A stretch of DNA of 10,880 nucleotides, taken from the NCBI GenBank assembly GCA_002327985.1, contig DCVM01000117.1:1-10880 (forward strand). The letters are read 5' to 3'. Below the pieces are notes generated by a model. It was not told the DNA's origin and made no database searches. It saw nothing but the letters and a program-made list of their open reading frames with translations. The position numbers and the translations under genes were made by a program. This document shows positions 1 through 5,808 of this stretch, in pieces. The DNA is from Syntrophaceae bacterium UBA2188 (GTDB taxonomy: Bacteria > Desulfobacterota > BSN033 > UBA1163). Position 1 is the first letter of the stretch, and every line of letters starts with the position of its first letter.

Positions 1-13
1 GAGCGGAGGATTT

Positions 14-289
14 ATGAGCAAAAAGAATGAGATGCTGGAGGAATATGACTTCAGCAAAGGCAAGCGAGGACCGGTTATCCCCCAAAAGGGCAAAACCAGG
101 ATCACGATCTTCATCGATACGGATATATTGGAGTGGTTTAGGGATGAAGCTGAGCGTGAAGGCCGGGGATATCAGACAGAGATCAATCAGGCTTTGCGGA
201 ACTATATCAAACAGGATAAGCGTCCGATCCAGGAGATTGTGAGAGAAGCAGTCCGAAAGGAGCTTAAGGTCATTAAGAAAGCTAGTTAA
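14..289 (+). CDS. BrnA-like ribbon-helix-helix antitoxin
   Basis: This 91-residue protein is probably the DNA-binding antitoxin of a BrnT/BrnA-type toxin-antitoxin pair. Residues about 28-66 carry the recognisable pattern: a short beta strand (TRITIFIDTDILEWF), a charged helix and then GRGYQTEINQALRNYI, which matches the strand-helix-helix and G-Y-Q-T-x-I-N core of BrnA and related CopG-fold proteins. A basic C-terminal helix follows (about residues 68-91). A purine-rich Shine-Dalgarno (GGAGG at 5-9) precedes the ATG, so the start is well supported. In known pairs, BrnA binds the shared promoter and neutralises the ribonuclease BrnT, which is normally encoded just upstream; here that position lies outside the window. 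The downstream DNA is gene debris. A stand-alone RHH repressor is the main alternative. Confidence 0.72.
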   Translation: MSKKNEMLEEYDFSKGKRGPVIPQKGKTRITIFIDTDILEWFRDEAEREGRGYQTEINQALRNYIKQDKRPIQEIVREAVRKELKVIKKAS

Positions 290-338
290 TCGCCTTACGT
301 CTTACGATAAAGAATTTGAGCTATATTCTATGGTGTAT

Positions 339-380
339 CGCTCCTCAAGTGAAACGCTCCTCAAACGAAGTGCTCCTTGA
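339..380 (+). repeat. three imperfect 16-bp tandem repeats
   Basis: CGCTCCTCAA occurs at 339-348 and again exactly 16 bp later at 355-364. A third degenerate unit, TGCTCCTTGA, lies at 371-380, keeping the 16-bp period. The last unit can also pair with the first (CTCAAG at 345-350, CTTGAG at 376-381). The role is unknown; it could be an operator array or chance. The DNA between 290 and 408 holds nothing else that I recognise. Confidence 0.4.
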
Positions 381-408
381 GCCTTAGCGGTCAGCACCGG
401 AGGTGCTT

Positions 409-558
409 ATGTCAGCGATTGCATCTCTTGAAGATTTAAAATCTGCCCAGAAAGAAGGTTTGAGTATTTGCGCTATGCTCTATGAGGTAGGTAGTGGGAT
501 TAGGTCGAATAGAATGAGTTTTAACTGGGTTGACAATTCCGCAATCCGCATTTGGTAG
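409..558 (+). CDS. small ORF of 49 codons, unknown
   Basis: An ATG at 409 is preceded by a good Shine-Dalgarno (GGAGGTG at 400-406, close spacing) and opens 49 codons ending in TAG. The N-terminal half (MSAIASLEDLKSAQKEGLS) reads like a normal soluble helical protein. The C-terminal half (about residues 28-49) looks less protein-like. This could be the start of a longer gene truncated by rearrangement, in keeping with the other fragments around it, or a real small protein. I do not recognise a family. Confidence 0.3.
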   Translation: MSAIASLEDLKSAQKEGLSICAMLYEVGSGIRSNRMSFNWVDNSAIRIW

Positions 559-587
559 GCTCCAAAGCAATTGAAAGGCGAAGGTCA

Positions 588-707
588 GTGACCGAAAAAA
601 TCCTTAACCCTGGCCAAATTCTAACTGGCACGCTCTTTAACGAGCCTATGAGGGTGGAGACGGTTCGTGCCCCCCCTCCCTGTCCTAACTACCAGATCAT
701 GAGCTAA
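588..707 (+). pseudogene. N-terminal remnant of a defence-type helicase (tentative)
   Basis: A GTG at 588 with an AAGG-rich leader opens 39 codons. Residues 5-27 read ILNPGQILTGTLFNEPMRV followed by ETV. A short 'PGQxLxGxLFNEPMRVETV' opening is what I recall from the N-terminus of large DEAD/SNF2-type helicases carried in restriction and defence islands. After VRA the frame runs into a proline/cysteine-rich stretch and stops at TAA, so homology, if real, ends at about 668. Nothing resembling helicase motifs follows. I infer a 5' fragment left by a deletion. The family assignment is from memory of the motif and is uncertain. Confidence 0.4.
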
Positions 708-729
708 AGAAGAAGGGTAAAATGGGGTA

Positions 730-754
730 CACTCCTGAGAGGGAGAAAGGAGTG
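730..754 (+). repeat. short inverted repeat in gene debris
   Basis: CACTCCT at 730-736 is perfectly inverted as AGGAGTG at 748-754 around an 11-nt purine-rich loop. The right arm doubles as a Shine-Dalgarno-like sequence ahead of an ATG at 761 that opens only 11 codons. It could be a relic of a mobile-element end or of a lost gene's leader. The surrounding 708-908 stretch contains no intact gene. Confidence 0.25.
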
Positions 755-869
755 AGCCCATGGAGAATGTAGAGGGAGTGTTAGCGACAGCCTAAAGGGT
801 ATCAAAGATAGCAGAGTGGTTCCCACCTCATAGTTCTTCCTGGTAATCTTCGTTCATTTAATTCTTCAA

Positions 870-903
870 GATATAGCATGACCCTTCGTTGATATAGGAT
901 GAC
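870..903 (+). repeat. 13-bp direct repeat, 21-bp period
   Basis: GATATAGCATGAC (870-882) and GATATAGGATGAC (891-903) differ at one base and are spaced by 21 bp. They lie immediately before the point (about 909-925) where the truncated macrodomain gene becomes readable, so they may mark the rearrangement junction. The function is unknown. Confidence 0.35.
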
Positions 904-908
904 AGTAG

Positions 909-1748
909 TGTCCCAACGTTAGTCGAATAAAGTTAACTTCGCTTGCGATTCCGCCGCTCGGCTGCGGAAACGGTCAGCTTGAATGGAGGGCTGTCGGCCC
1001 ATTGATTTACAGGTATGTCAATCAGATGGACATCCCTGTTGAAATGTACGCCCCCTACGGGCCGCCTTCAAAAGAGTTGACTATTGAGTTCCTGAAACAA
1101 GGAGCACCCGCCGAAAATCAACGTAGCCATGGAACCGTTCAGTCCACTATGAATCCGGCATGGATTGCTCTTGTGGAAATCCTGCGCCGGATTGAAGAAC
1201 AGCCGTATCACTGGCCGGTTGGGAGAACCATTTTCCAGAAGATCGCGTATGTGGCTACCCAACAGGGTTTGCCGACCGGATTTGTCTATCAGAAAGACAG
1301 TTTTGGTCCGTTCTGCAGGGAACTGAAGAACGCCGAGACAAAGCTCGTGAACAACAATCTGCTTCAGGAAGAACGGATACGCAATATGTTTATAGTCAAG
1401 GTAGGACCGAATTACATACGGAATAGAAAAGACTTCAATTCGTCAATTTCGCAATGGGCTGCCATCGTTGAGAAGACTACAGACCTGTTCATGAGAATGA
1501 ATACTGATCAAGCCGAGATTGTAGCTACGGTTATTTATGCCGCTGACTCCCTCAAGAAAAAAGGCAATGGCAGTCCAACCGAAACACAAGTCCTTGAATC
1601 GGTCTTGCAATGGAAGCAGAAGCGGCGTCCATCCTTGGATAAATCGGTTGTTGCCTCGATTATACGGAACCTCGGCATGCTCCGTTGGCTTGATGTCAAA
1701 CCTGATGCTACCCTTCCCATTCCAGATGATGAATCCATGCCAGCGTAA
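909..1748 (+). pseudogene. 5'-truncated DarG-like macrodomain antitoxin
   Basis: From 909 the frame is open without an ATG near its beginning. It reads SLAIPPLGCGNGQLEW (about 939-986), the glycine-rich loop at the end of an ADP-ribose-binding macrodomain, followed by its last strand and helix (VGPLIYRYV, VEMYAPYG). All earlier macrodomain segments are missing. Codons from about 1150 encode a helical C-terminal region with FQKIAYVATQQG and FGPFCRELK, the pattern of the DarG C-terminal domain that binds and blocks the toxin in DarT/DarG (DarT ADP-ribosylates DNA and DarG removes the mark). A TTG at 1002 could in theory start a 248-residue product containing only the C-terminal domain. There is no well-placed Shine-Dalgarno for it, and no darT is visible upstream. 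I therefore call it a decaying gene, although the remaining reading frame is intact. Confidence 0.66.
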
Positions 1749-1903
1749 ACGTTCCTTACCATATCTGGCTAACCCTGAATGGTGAAGTTCAGCATCGTGA
1801 ATTCCTGCGTTTTCTGGAGAAACTTGGCAAGGAGCGCCTTGAGTCTTTCACCACCCAAGACCTGCTGATGATTGTCCATGTCTTTCGGGAAACATTTCAA
1901 TAA
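1733..1903 (+). pseudogene. C-terminal fragment of an unidentified protein
   Basis: A 56-codon stop-to-stop frame overlaps the end of the macrodomain remnant and ends in TAA at 1901-1903. It has no start codon after the two preceding TGA codons. The product reads IWLTLNGEVQHREFLRFLEK, then GKERLESFTTQDLL, which has the composition of a real protein tail. It faintly recalls C-termini of RecG-like or AlbA-type ATP-binding proteins, but I cannot assign it. It is likely the 3' remnant of a gene whose body was deleted. The stretch 1904-2047 after it shows nothing further. Confidence 0.35.
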
Positions 1904-2047
1904 AATTGTCCTTCTAACTCAATTGGGGTAATAAGGAAAAGGTTCGGGTCTTTTTAGTGGGAAATAGGCCACAAGAAAGTCGATCCCCTCAGGCTTATAT
2001 CCCGCCCCGACCGGATACTTCCATCAACTTTTAATAATACAAATTCA

Positions 2048-2076
2048 TTGACGGCCCTTGGCCCATCTGTTAGAAT
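2048..2076 (+). promoter_or_regulatory. sigma70-type promoter for the dehydrogenase gene
   Basis: TTGACG (2048-2053) and TAGAAT (2071-2076) are separated by the optimal 17 bp. Each hexamer differs from consensus at one base. Transcription would begin near 2083, leaving a leader of about 43 nt before the ATG at 2126. A Shine-Dalgarno AGGTG at 2116-2120 sits 5 nt before that ATG. Confidence 0.65.
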
Positions 2077-2125
2077 TTTTTAAGTTTTAATCCTCCCAAA
2101 CACTTTAATTCCCTCAGGTGAAAAA

Positions 2126-2866
2126 ATGAGTCTAAAGGACAAGAAAGCCATAGTGACCGGAGCAGGGCAGGGGATTGGTCGGAGTATTGCCTTGAAGTTA
2201 GCCCAAGAAGGTGCGGATGTGGTCATTGCTGAGTTGAATCCTGATACCGGAGCTCAGACCGCCAAAGAAGTAGAGACTTTGGGTAGAAAGGCTTTTTTTA
2301 TTTCTGTGGATGTTACCGATCAAATGCAGGTTCAGGCCATGGTGGATCAGGTATTAAAGGCTTGGAAGAGGATTGATATCCTTGTGAACAATGCTGGTTT
2401 TGATCGTCCTGGGGCTCTTTTAAAAGTGAAAGAAGAGGATTGGAATGCGGTCTTAGGAGTTCATTTGAAAGGGACCTTGAACTGTGTCCAGGCTGTTGCT
2501 CCCCACATGATCGAAAATGGTTATGGAAAAATCATCAATACTTCTTCTGTTTGGGGCAAGAGCGGAGCCGTGTCAGAGATCAGTTATAGCACTGCTAAAG
2601 CCGGAATGATTGGACTGACAAAAAGCTTAGCCAGGGAATTAGGCCGATATCAGATCAATGTCAATGTGATTTTACCCGGGTTAATATTAACGCCGACCAT
2701 TGCCACGATGGCTGAAAAATATCAAAACATGATTATTGAAAATACACCGTTAAAACGAATGGGCAAACCTGAAGAAGTAGCCAATGTCGTCGCTTTTTTG
2801 GCATCCGATGAGGCGAGCTTTGTGACCGGAGCCATGGTGGAGGTCTCCGGCGGCTGGAACATGTAG
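2126..2866 (+). CDS. NAD-type short-chain dehydrogenase (FabG-like)
   Basis: A 246-residue classical short-chain dehydrogenase/reductase, the usual length for FabG-type enzymes, interconverting a hydroxyl and a ketone, probably on a 3-hydroxyacyl-CoA. The Rossmann glycine motif TGAGQGIG is at residues 11-18, NNAG at 88-91, and the catalytic Ser-Tyr-Lys set is S141, Y154 and K158. Glu36 at the end of the second strand (VVIAEL) is the acidic residue that favours NAD(H) over NADP(H), which argues for an oxidative, catabolic role rather than fatty-acid synthesis. The position normally held by the tetrad asparagine is His113 (VHLKG). The ATG has a Shine-Dalgarno and a good promoter upstream. It lies 221 bp before an acyl-CoA dehydrogenase gene, so a beta-oxidation-like pathway is plausible. 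The exact substrate cannot be read from the sequence. Confidence 0.9.
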   Translation: MSLKDKKAIVTGAGQGIGRSIALKLAQEGADVVIAELNPDTGAQTAKEVETLGRKAFFISVDVTDQMQVQAMVDQVLKAWKRIDILVNNAGFDRPGALLKVKEEDWNAVLGVHLKGTLNCVQAVAPHMIENGYGKIINTSSVWGKSGAVSEISYSTAKAGMIGLTKSLARELGRYQINVNVILPGLILTPTIATMAEKYQNMIIENTPLKRMGKPEEVANVVAFLASDEASFVTGAMVEVSGGWNM

Positions 2867-2883
2867 GAAAGGCAAAGAAGGTT

Positions 2884-3010
2884 TTTAGGTTAAGGTAAGG
2901 GTTTAGATGCCCGTTTCGTCAAAGGGTTAAGTCATCGGTTTTAAAAATCTGTAGGTTTAACGCCTTAACCTCTTCCCTAACCCAAACCGGCTTCCTAACC
3001 TTAGCCTAAA
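2884..3010 (+). repeat. intergenic inverted-repeat element, about 127 bp
   Basis: TTTAGGTTAAGGTAAGG (2884-2900) is inverted at 2994-3010 with 15 of 17 positions matching. Inside it, GGTTAAG (2925-2931) pairs with CTTAACC (2964-2970), and further GGGTTTAG/CCCTAACCC-type repeats occur. The element almost fills the gap between the SDR and acyl-CoA dehydrogenase genes. It could fold as a long branched hairpin in RNA, a REP/MITE-like unit. There is no clear U-tract, so it is not an ordinary terminator. Confidence 0.5.
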
Positions 3011-3087
3011 GCCACTTTCTATTTTTGAAGATGACTATTCCATCATGAAGTATCGTCTTTCAACTTTGATATCCAAGAGGTAGAGCA

Positions 3088-4239
3088 ATGGAAGAAATTG
3101 AACAGGTGAGGGAAGGGTGGAGGGATAAAGCAAAAAAGGTCGCCAAAAATGTGGTGGCCCCTCGGGCGGCGGAGATCGATGAGAAAGGGGAGTTTGCATG
3201 GGATCTTGTTGAGGAATATTCTAAACATGGATTTCTTAGCCTTCTGATCCCTAAAGAATATGGTGGAATGGATGCAGATATCACTTCTTTCTGTATCGTC
3301 GCTGAAGAATTGGCAAAGGTTTGTGCCTCTTCTGCTCTCCTCGTAATCGTTCAAGCCGTGGGGACAATGCCTGTGGTTTTAGGGGGAGCCAATGATCTGA
3401 AGGAGAGAGTCTTGCCACGATTAGCCAATGAAAAAGGCCTGATCTGTTTTTGTTTGACCGAACCTGAATCAGGTTCGGATGCGGCCTCCGTGCGAGCCAA
3501 AGCTGTTTTAAAAGGTGACCATTACATCATCAATGGGAGGAAATGTTTCATCACGAATGGTGGAGTGGCTGATTTCTATACGGTCTTTGCCACCACCCAA
3601 CCTGATAAAAGGTTAGAGGGGATAACAGGTTTTCTGGTGGAAAAGGGGACCCCTGGTCTTTCCATTGGGAAGACTGAGGAAAAGATGGGAATTCGAGGAT
3701 CGAATACTACCGAAGTGATTTTGGAAGATGTCAGGGTTCCTATCTCTCAACGGATTGGTGATGAAGGAGCGGCCTGGTGGCAAATGATGAGAACCCTCAA
3801 TCGTTCGAGGCCAGCCATCGGTGCCCAGGCTGTGGGTTTGGCACAAGGCGCTCTGGATTATCTCATTGGTATTCGCCGAGAAAAAGGTTGGACCAGAAAG
3901 AAAGAAGATGGAACGGGCGCTCCGTTTATGCTGGCTGACATGGCAACTCAGATTGAGGCCGCTCGGGCCTTGGTTTATAAAACAGCAAATATGATGGATG
4001 AAAAAGCGAAAGGCACCCCGGTTCAGATGTTTTCTGCCATGTCCAAATATTTTGCATCGGATGTCGCCATGAAAGTGACCACGGATGCTGTTCAGATTTT
4101 ACAATGGCAGGGTCTCACCAAAAATCACCCTGTCGAAAGGATGATGAGAGATGCAAAGGTCATCCAGATTTTTGAGGGAACCAATCAAATACAAAGGATG
4201 GTGGTGGCTCATACCCTGCTGAAATCCAAATCAACCTAA
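3088..4239 (+). CDS. acyl-CoA dehydrogenase family protein
   Basis: A 383-residue FAD enzyme of the acyl-CoA dehydrogenase family, expected to form an alpha,beta double bond in an acyl-CoA and pass electrons to an electron-transfer flavoprotein. An all-helical N-terminal domain is followed by the flavin/substrate motif LTEPESGSD (123-131), the beta domain (about 120-225), and a C-terminal helical bundle with IFEGTNQIQR (361-370), whose Glu363 is the expected catalytic base. Two normally conserved FAD-contact loops are altered. The 'R-x-QFG' segment is replaced by a polar insert (about 263-279, RREKGWTRKKEDG), and 'QILGGxGY' reads QILQWQG (336-342). This suggests a specialised subgroup, perhaps for cyclic or branched substrates (inference). 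AGAGG (3076-3080) precedes the ATG by 7 nt. Genes upstream and downstream are co-directional. Confidence 0.9.
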   Translation: MEEIEQVREGWRDKAKKVAKNVVAPRAAEIDEKGEFAWDLVEEYSKHGFLSLLIPKEYGGMDADITSFCIVAEELAKVCASSALLVIVQAVGTMPVVLGGANDLKERVLPRLANEKGLICFCLTEPESGSDAASVRAKAVLKGDHYIINGRKCFITNGGVADFYTVFATTQPDKRLEGITGFLVEKGTPGLSIGKTEEKMGIRGSNTTEVILEDVRVPISQRIGDEGAAWWQMMRTLNRSRPAIGAQAVGLAQGALDYLIGIRREKGWTRKKEDGTGAPFMLADMATQIEAARALVYKTANMMDEKAKGTPVQMFSAMSKYFASDVAMKVTTDAVQILQWQGLTKNHPVERMMRDAKVIQIFEGTNQIQRMVVAHTLLKSKST

Positions 4240-4318
4240 CATTCAGGTGACCTGCCGGGAACACATCCAGACGCTCATCCTACTCTGGTTCATCGATGAC
4301 CTAAGGTGGAGGATGTCC

Positions 4319-5074
4319 ATGCTAACACCCAGTGAACAGGAAAGATATGATCGTCAGATCATGATCGGAGAGATTGGACAAGAAGGGCAGGGAAAGCTGA
4401 AGAGGTCACGCGTAGTCATTGCCGGGGCTGGGGGGCTTGGTTCCCCCATTGCCATCTATTTGGCGGCTGCGGGCATAGGGATGATTCGCTTGATCGATCA
4501 CGACCAGGTGGCGTTGAGCAATCTCAACCGGCAGATCCTGCACTGGGAAGAAGATATTGGCCAAAGAAAGGTGGACTCTGCCAAAACGAAATTGAGGAAA
4601 TTGAACTCATGGATAGAAGTCGAAACGATAGCAGAAACCATCACGGAAGACAATGTTTTAAAACTCATGGATGGGTGTGACGTGATCGTTGATGCATTGG
4701 ACAACTTACCCACTCGCTATACCCTGAATCGATGTGCCATGGAGAAAAATATTCCATTTTTCCATGGTGCGGTGACTGGTTTTGAGGGAAGAGCGATGAC
4801 CATCATTCCAGGAAAAACCACCTGTTTGAGGTGTATGTATCGAGGCCCAGTTCCACAAAAGAAGTTCCCCGTCATCGGTGTCACCCCTGCCGTCATCGGT
4901 GTCATTCAGGCGACGGAGGTGATCAAGTATCTCATCGGGATTGGCAAACTGTTGACTGACCGGTTATTAATATTTGATGGATTGGAAATGAGTTTTAATG
5001 AATTCAAGGTAAGCAGGAACCCAGATTGCGATCACTGTGGATTCCTCTCCTCTGCCGAGGGGAGGTTGGGGTGA
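4319..5074 (+). CDS. MoeB/ThiF-like E1 sulfur-carrier adenylyltransferase
   Basis: A 251-residue E1-type enzyme that adenylates the C-terminal glycine of a MoaD/ThiS-like carrier; the carrier gene follows 29 bp downstream. It shows GAGGLGS (36-42) for ATP, SNLNRQ (67-72) and ALDN (126-129). Arg12, Arg71, Lys84 and Asp128 correspond to the ATP-site residues of MoeB with a constant offset of two. Two CxxC pairs (C169/C172, C237/C240) form the zinc site. The loop that in ThiF holds the active-site cysteine reads PQKKFPVIGVTPAVIG and contains no Cys, so a MoeB-like activation-only role is more likely than ThiF-like sulfur transfer. The chosen ATG at 4319 has AGGTGGAGG (4304-4312) at ideal spacing; the in-frame ATG at 4313 and GTG at 4247 are less likely. 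The last residues (about 243-251) are encoded by a dispersed repeat. Confidence 0.87.
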   Translation: MLTPSEQERYDRQIMIGEIGQEGQGKLKRSRVVIAGAGGLGSPIAIYLAAAGIGMIRLIDHDQVALSNLNRQILHWEEDIGQRKVDSAKTKLRKLNSWIEVETIAETITEDNVLKLMDGCDVIVDALDNLPTRYTLNRCAMEKNIPFFHGAVTGFEGRAMTIIPGKTTCLRCMYRGPVPQKKFPVIGVTPAVIGVIQATEVIKYLIGIGKLLTDRLLIFDGLEMSFNEFKVSRNPDCDHCGFLSSAEGRLG

Positions 5075-5077
5075 GAG
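5041..5077 (+). repeat. REP-like dispersed repeat, copy 1
   Basis: CCTCTCCTC (5044-5052) and GAGGGGAGG (5057-5065) form a stem with one mismatch around TGCC, followed by a TTGGGGTGAGAG tail. The same stem-plus-tail layout recurs at 10806-10841, with TTAGGGTGAGGG as its tail. This copy overlaps the 3' end of the E1-like gene and supplies its stop codon. Confidence 0.6.
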
Positions 5078-5103
5078 AGATTTCAGCACGAAAGGGATAG
5101 TAC

Positions 5104-5376
5104 ATGCCTGTCAAAGTACACGTCCATACAACTCATCGGCAATTTACCAACGGCCTGGAGGTGATAGAGGTTGGGGGGGATACCGTTGGAGAATGCCTGA
5201 ACCATCTCATCAATCAGTTCCCCCAAATGGAAAAAGCGCTCTTTGCTAAAAAAGATAAACTGCTCAATATTGTTGAAGTTTATCTCAACCACACCAGTGC
5301 CTTTCCGAATGAGCTGATTAAACCCGTTAAGGATGGTGACGACATCCACCTTGTCGTCATGCTTGCTGGCGGATAA
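5104..5376 (+). CDS. MoaD/ThiS-family sulfur carrier protein
   Basis: A 90-residue beta-grasp protein ending in Gly89-Gly90 (MLAGG), the C-terminal tail that is adenylated by an E1-like enzyme and then thiocarboxylated. The central pattern (DTVGECLNHLINQFPQ, then LLNIVEVYLNH and VKDGDDIHLV) follows MoaD-type carriers, which donate sulfur to molybdopterin synthase; ThiS-type carriers are usually shorter. Adjacency to a MoeB-like gene, and to an aldehyde oxidoreductase gene just beyond the terminator, points to a carrier serving the tungsten-pterin cofactor. AAAGGGA (5091-5097) lies 6 nt before the ATG. The large subunit of molybdopterin synthase (MoaE) is not in the window, so this carrier must use one encoded elsewhere, or it may serve another sulfur transfer. 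Confidence 0.87.
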   Translation: MPVKVHVHTTHRQFTNGLEVIEVGGDTVGECLNHLINQFPQMEKALFAKKDKLLNIVEVYLNHTSAFPNELIKPVKDGDDIHLVVMLAGG

Positions 5377-5409
5377 ATAGGGACCCAACCTTTTTTTTCG
5401 TTCACAGAC

Positions 5410-5736
5410 ATGGATCAGCATTGGCGAGGACTCCCTATCAAAGTGTGGGTGCTCGTCCTACTTGGGATGGCTTATAGTTGTTTGCTCTATGATCAGCCGA
5501 CGCTCACCGGCATGAATCAAGTGGATGGTAGCGTCGGCGTATTACTGGGACTTTACATCTGCTCGCATCCAGCTGCCCATTTGGTGAATCTATTATTTTT
5601 TGGTGGACGAACTCAACATCCATTTTTATCAGGGCGGTCGTCTATTTTGTGGGTAGCGCTTGATATGTTGGTCTTCCTGATCGGGTGGGTGGCTATTTTT
5701 GTCGGGACAACCCGACTGATTGGGGGAGCAGATTAG
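5410..5736 (+). CDS. small three-helix membrane protein, unknown
   Basis: A 108-residue hydrophobic protein with three predicted membrane segments, at about residues 11-27, 41-64 and 78-104. A polar stretch (PFLSGRSS, 71-78) precedes the third. I recognise no family and no cofactor motif, although two histidines (H53, H57) sit inside the second segment. It follows the MoaD-like gene by 33 bp and ends just before the shared terminator, so it is probably the last gene of the plus-strand set. No convincing Shine-Dalgarno precedes the ATG at 5410, only a T-run at about 5391-5398, so the start could be later (for example the Met20 codon). It could anchor the oxidoreductase system to the membrane, but that is speculation. 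Confidence 0.6.
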   Translation: MDQHWRGLPIKVWVLVLLGMAYSCLLYDQPTLTGMNQVDGSVGVLLGLYICSHPAAHLVNLLFFGGRTQHPFLSGRSSILWVALDMLVFLIGWVAIFVGTTRLIGGAD

Positions 5737-5753
5737 AGGGGGTTTCTTCCTAA

Positions 5754-5786
5754 AAAAGAGGGGCTGATCAAACCAGCCCCTCTTTT
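5754..5786. terminator. bidirectional intrinsic terminator
   Basis: AAAAGAGGGGCTG (5754-5766) pairs perfectly with CAGCCCCTCTTTT (5774-5786) around a 7-nt loop. It has an A-run on the left and a T-rich run on the right, so it works as a rho-independent terminator on either strand. It sits between the convergent membrane-protein gene (ends at 5736) and the ferredoxin-like gene (ends at 5809). Confidence 0.92.
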
Positions 5787-5808
5787 CTTTTACCTTAATG
5801 GTTTCACC

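Noticed and set aside
339..380. Possible CRISPR array
   Set aside because: The units are only about 10 bp, degenerate and 16 bp apart without unique spacers of normal size, and no cas gene is present.
3043..3354. 103-codon open frame on the minus strand over the start of the acyl-CoA dehydrogenase gene
   Set aside because: The opposite strand has clear family motifs and a ribosome-binding site; this frame has neither.
4247..4318. Upstream GTG start adding 24 residues to the E1-like protein
   Set aside because: The extension shows no family similarity, and the strong AGGTGGAGG lies inside it, correctly spaced for the ATG at 4319.
5083..5421. 112-codon open frame on the minus strand over the MoaD-like gene
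   Set aside because: The plus-strand product ends in the diagnostic Gly-Gly tail and sits in an operon; the minus-strand frame is a shadow.
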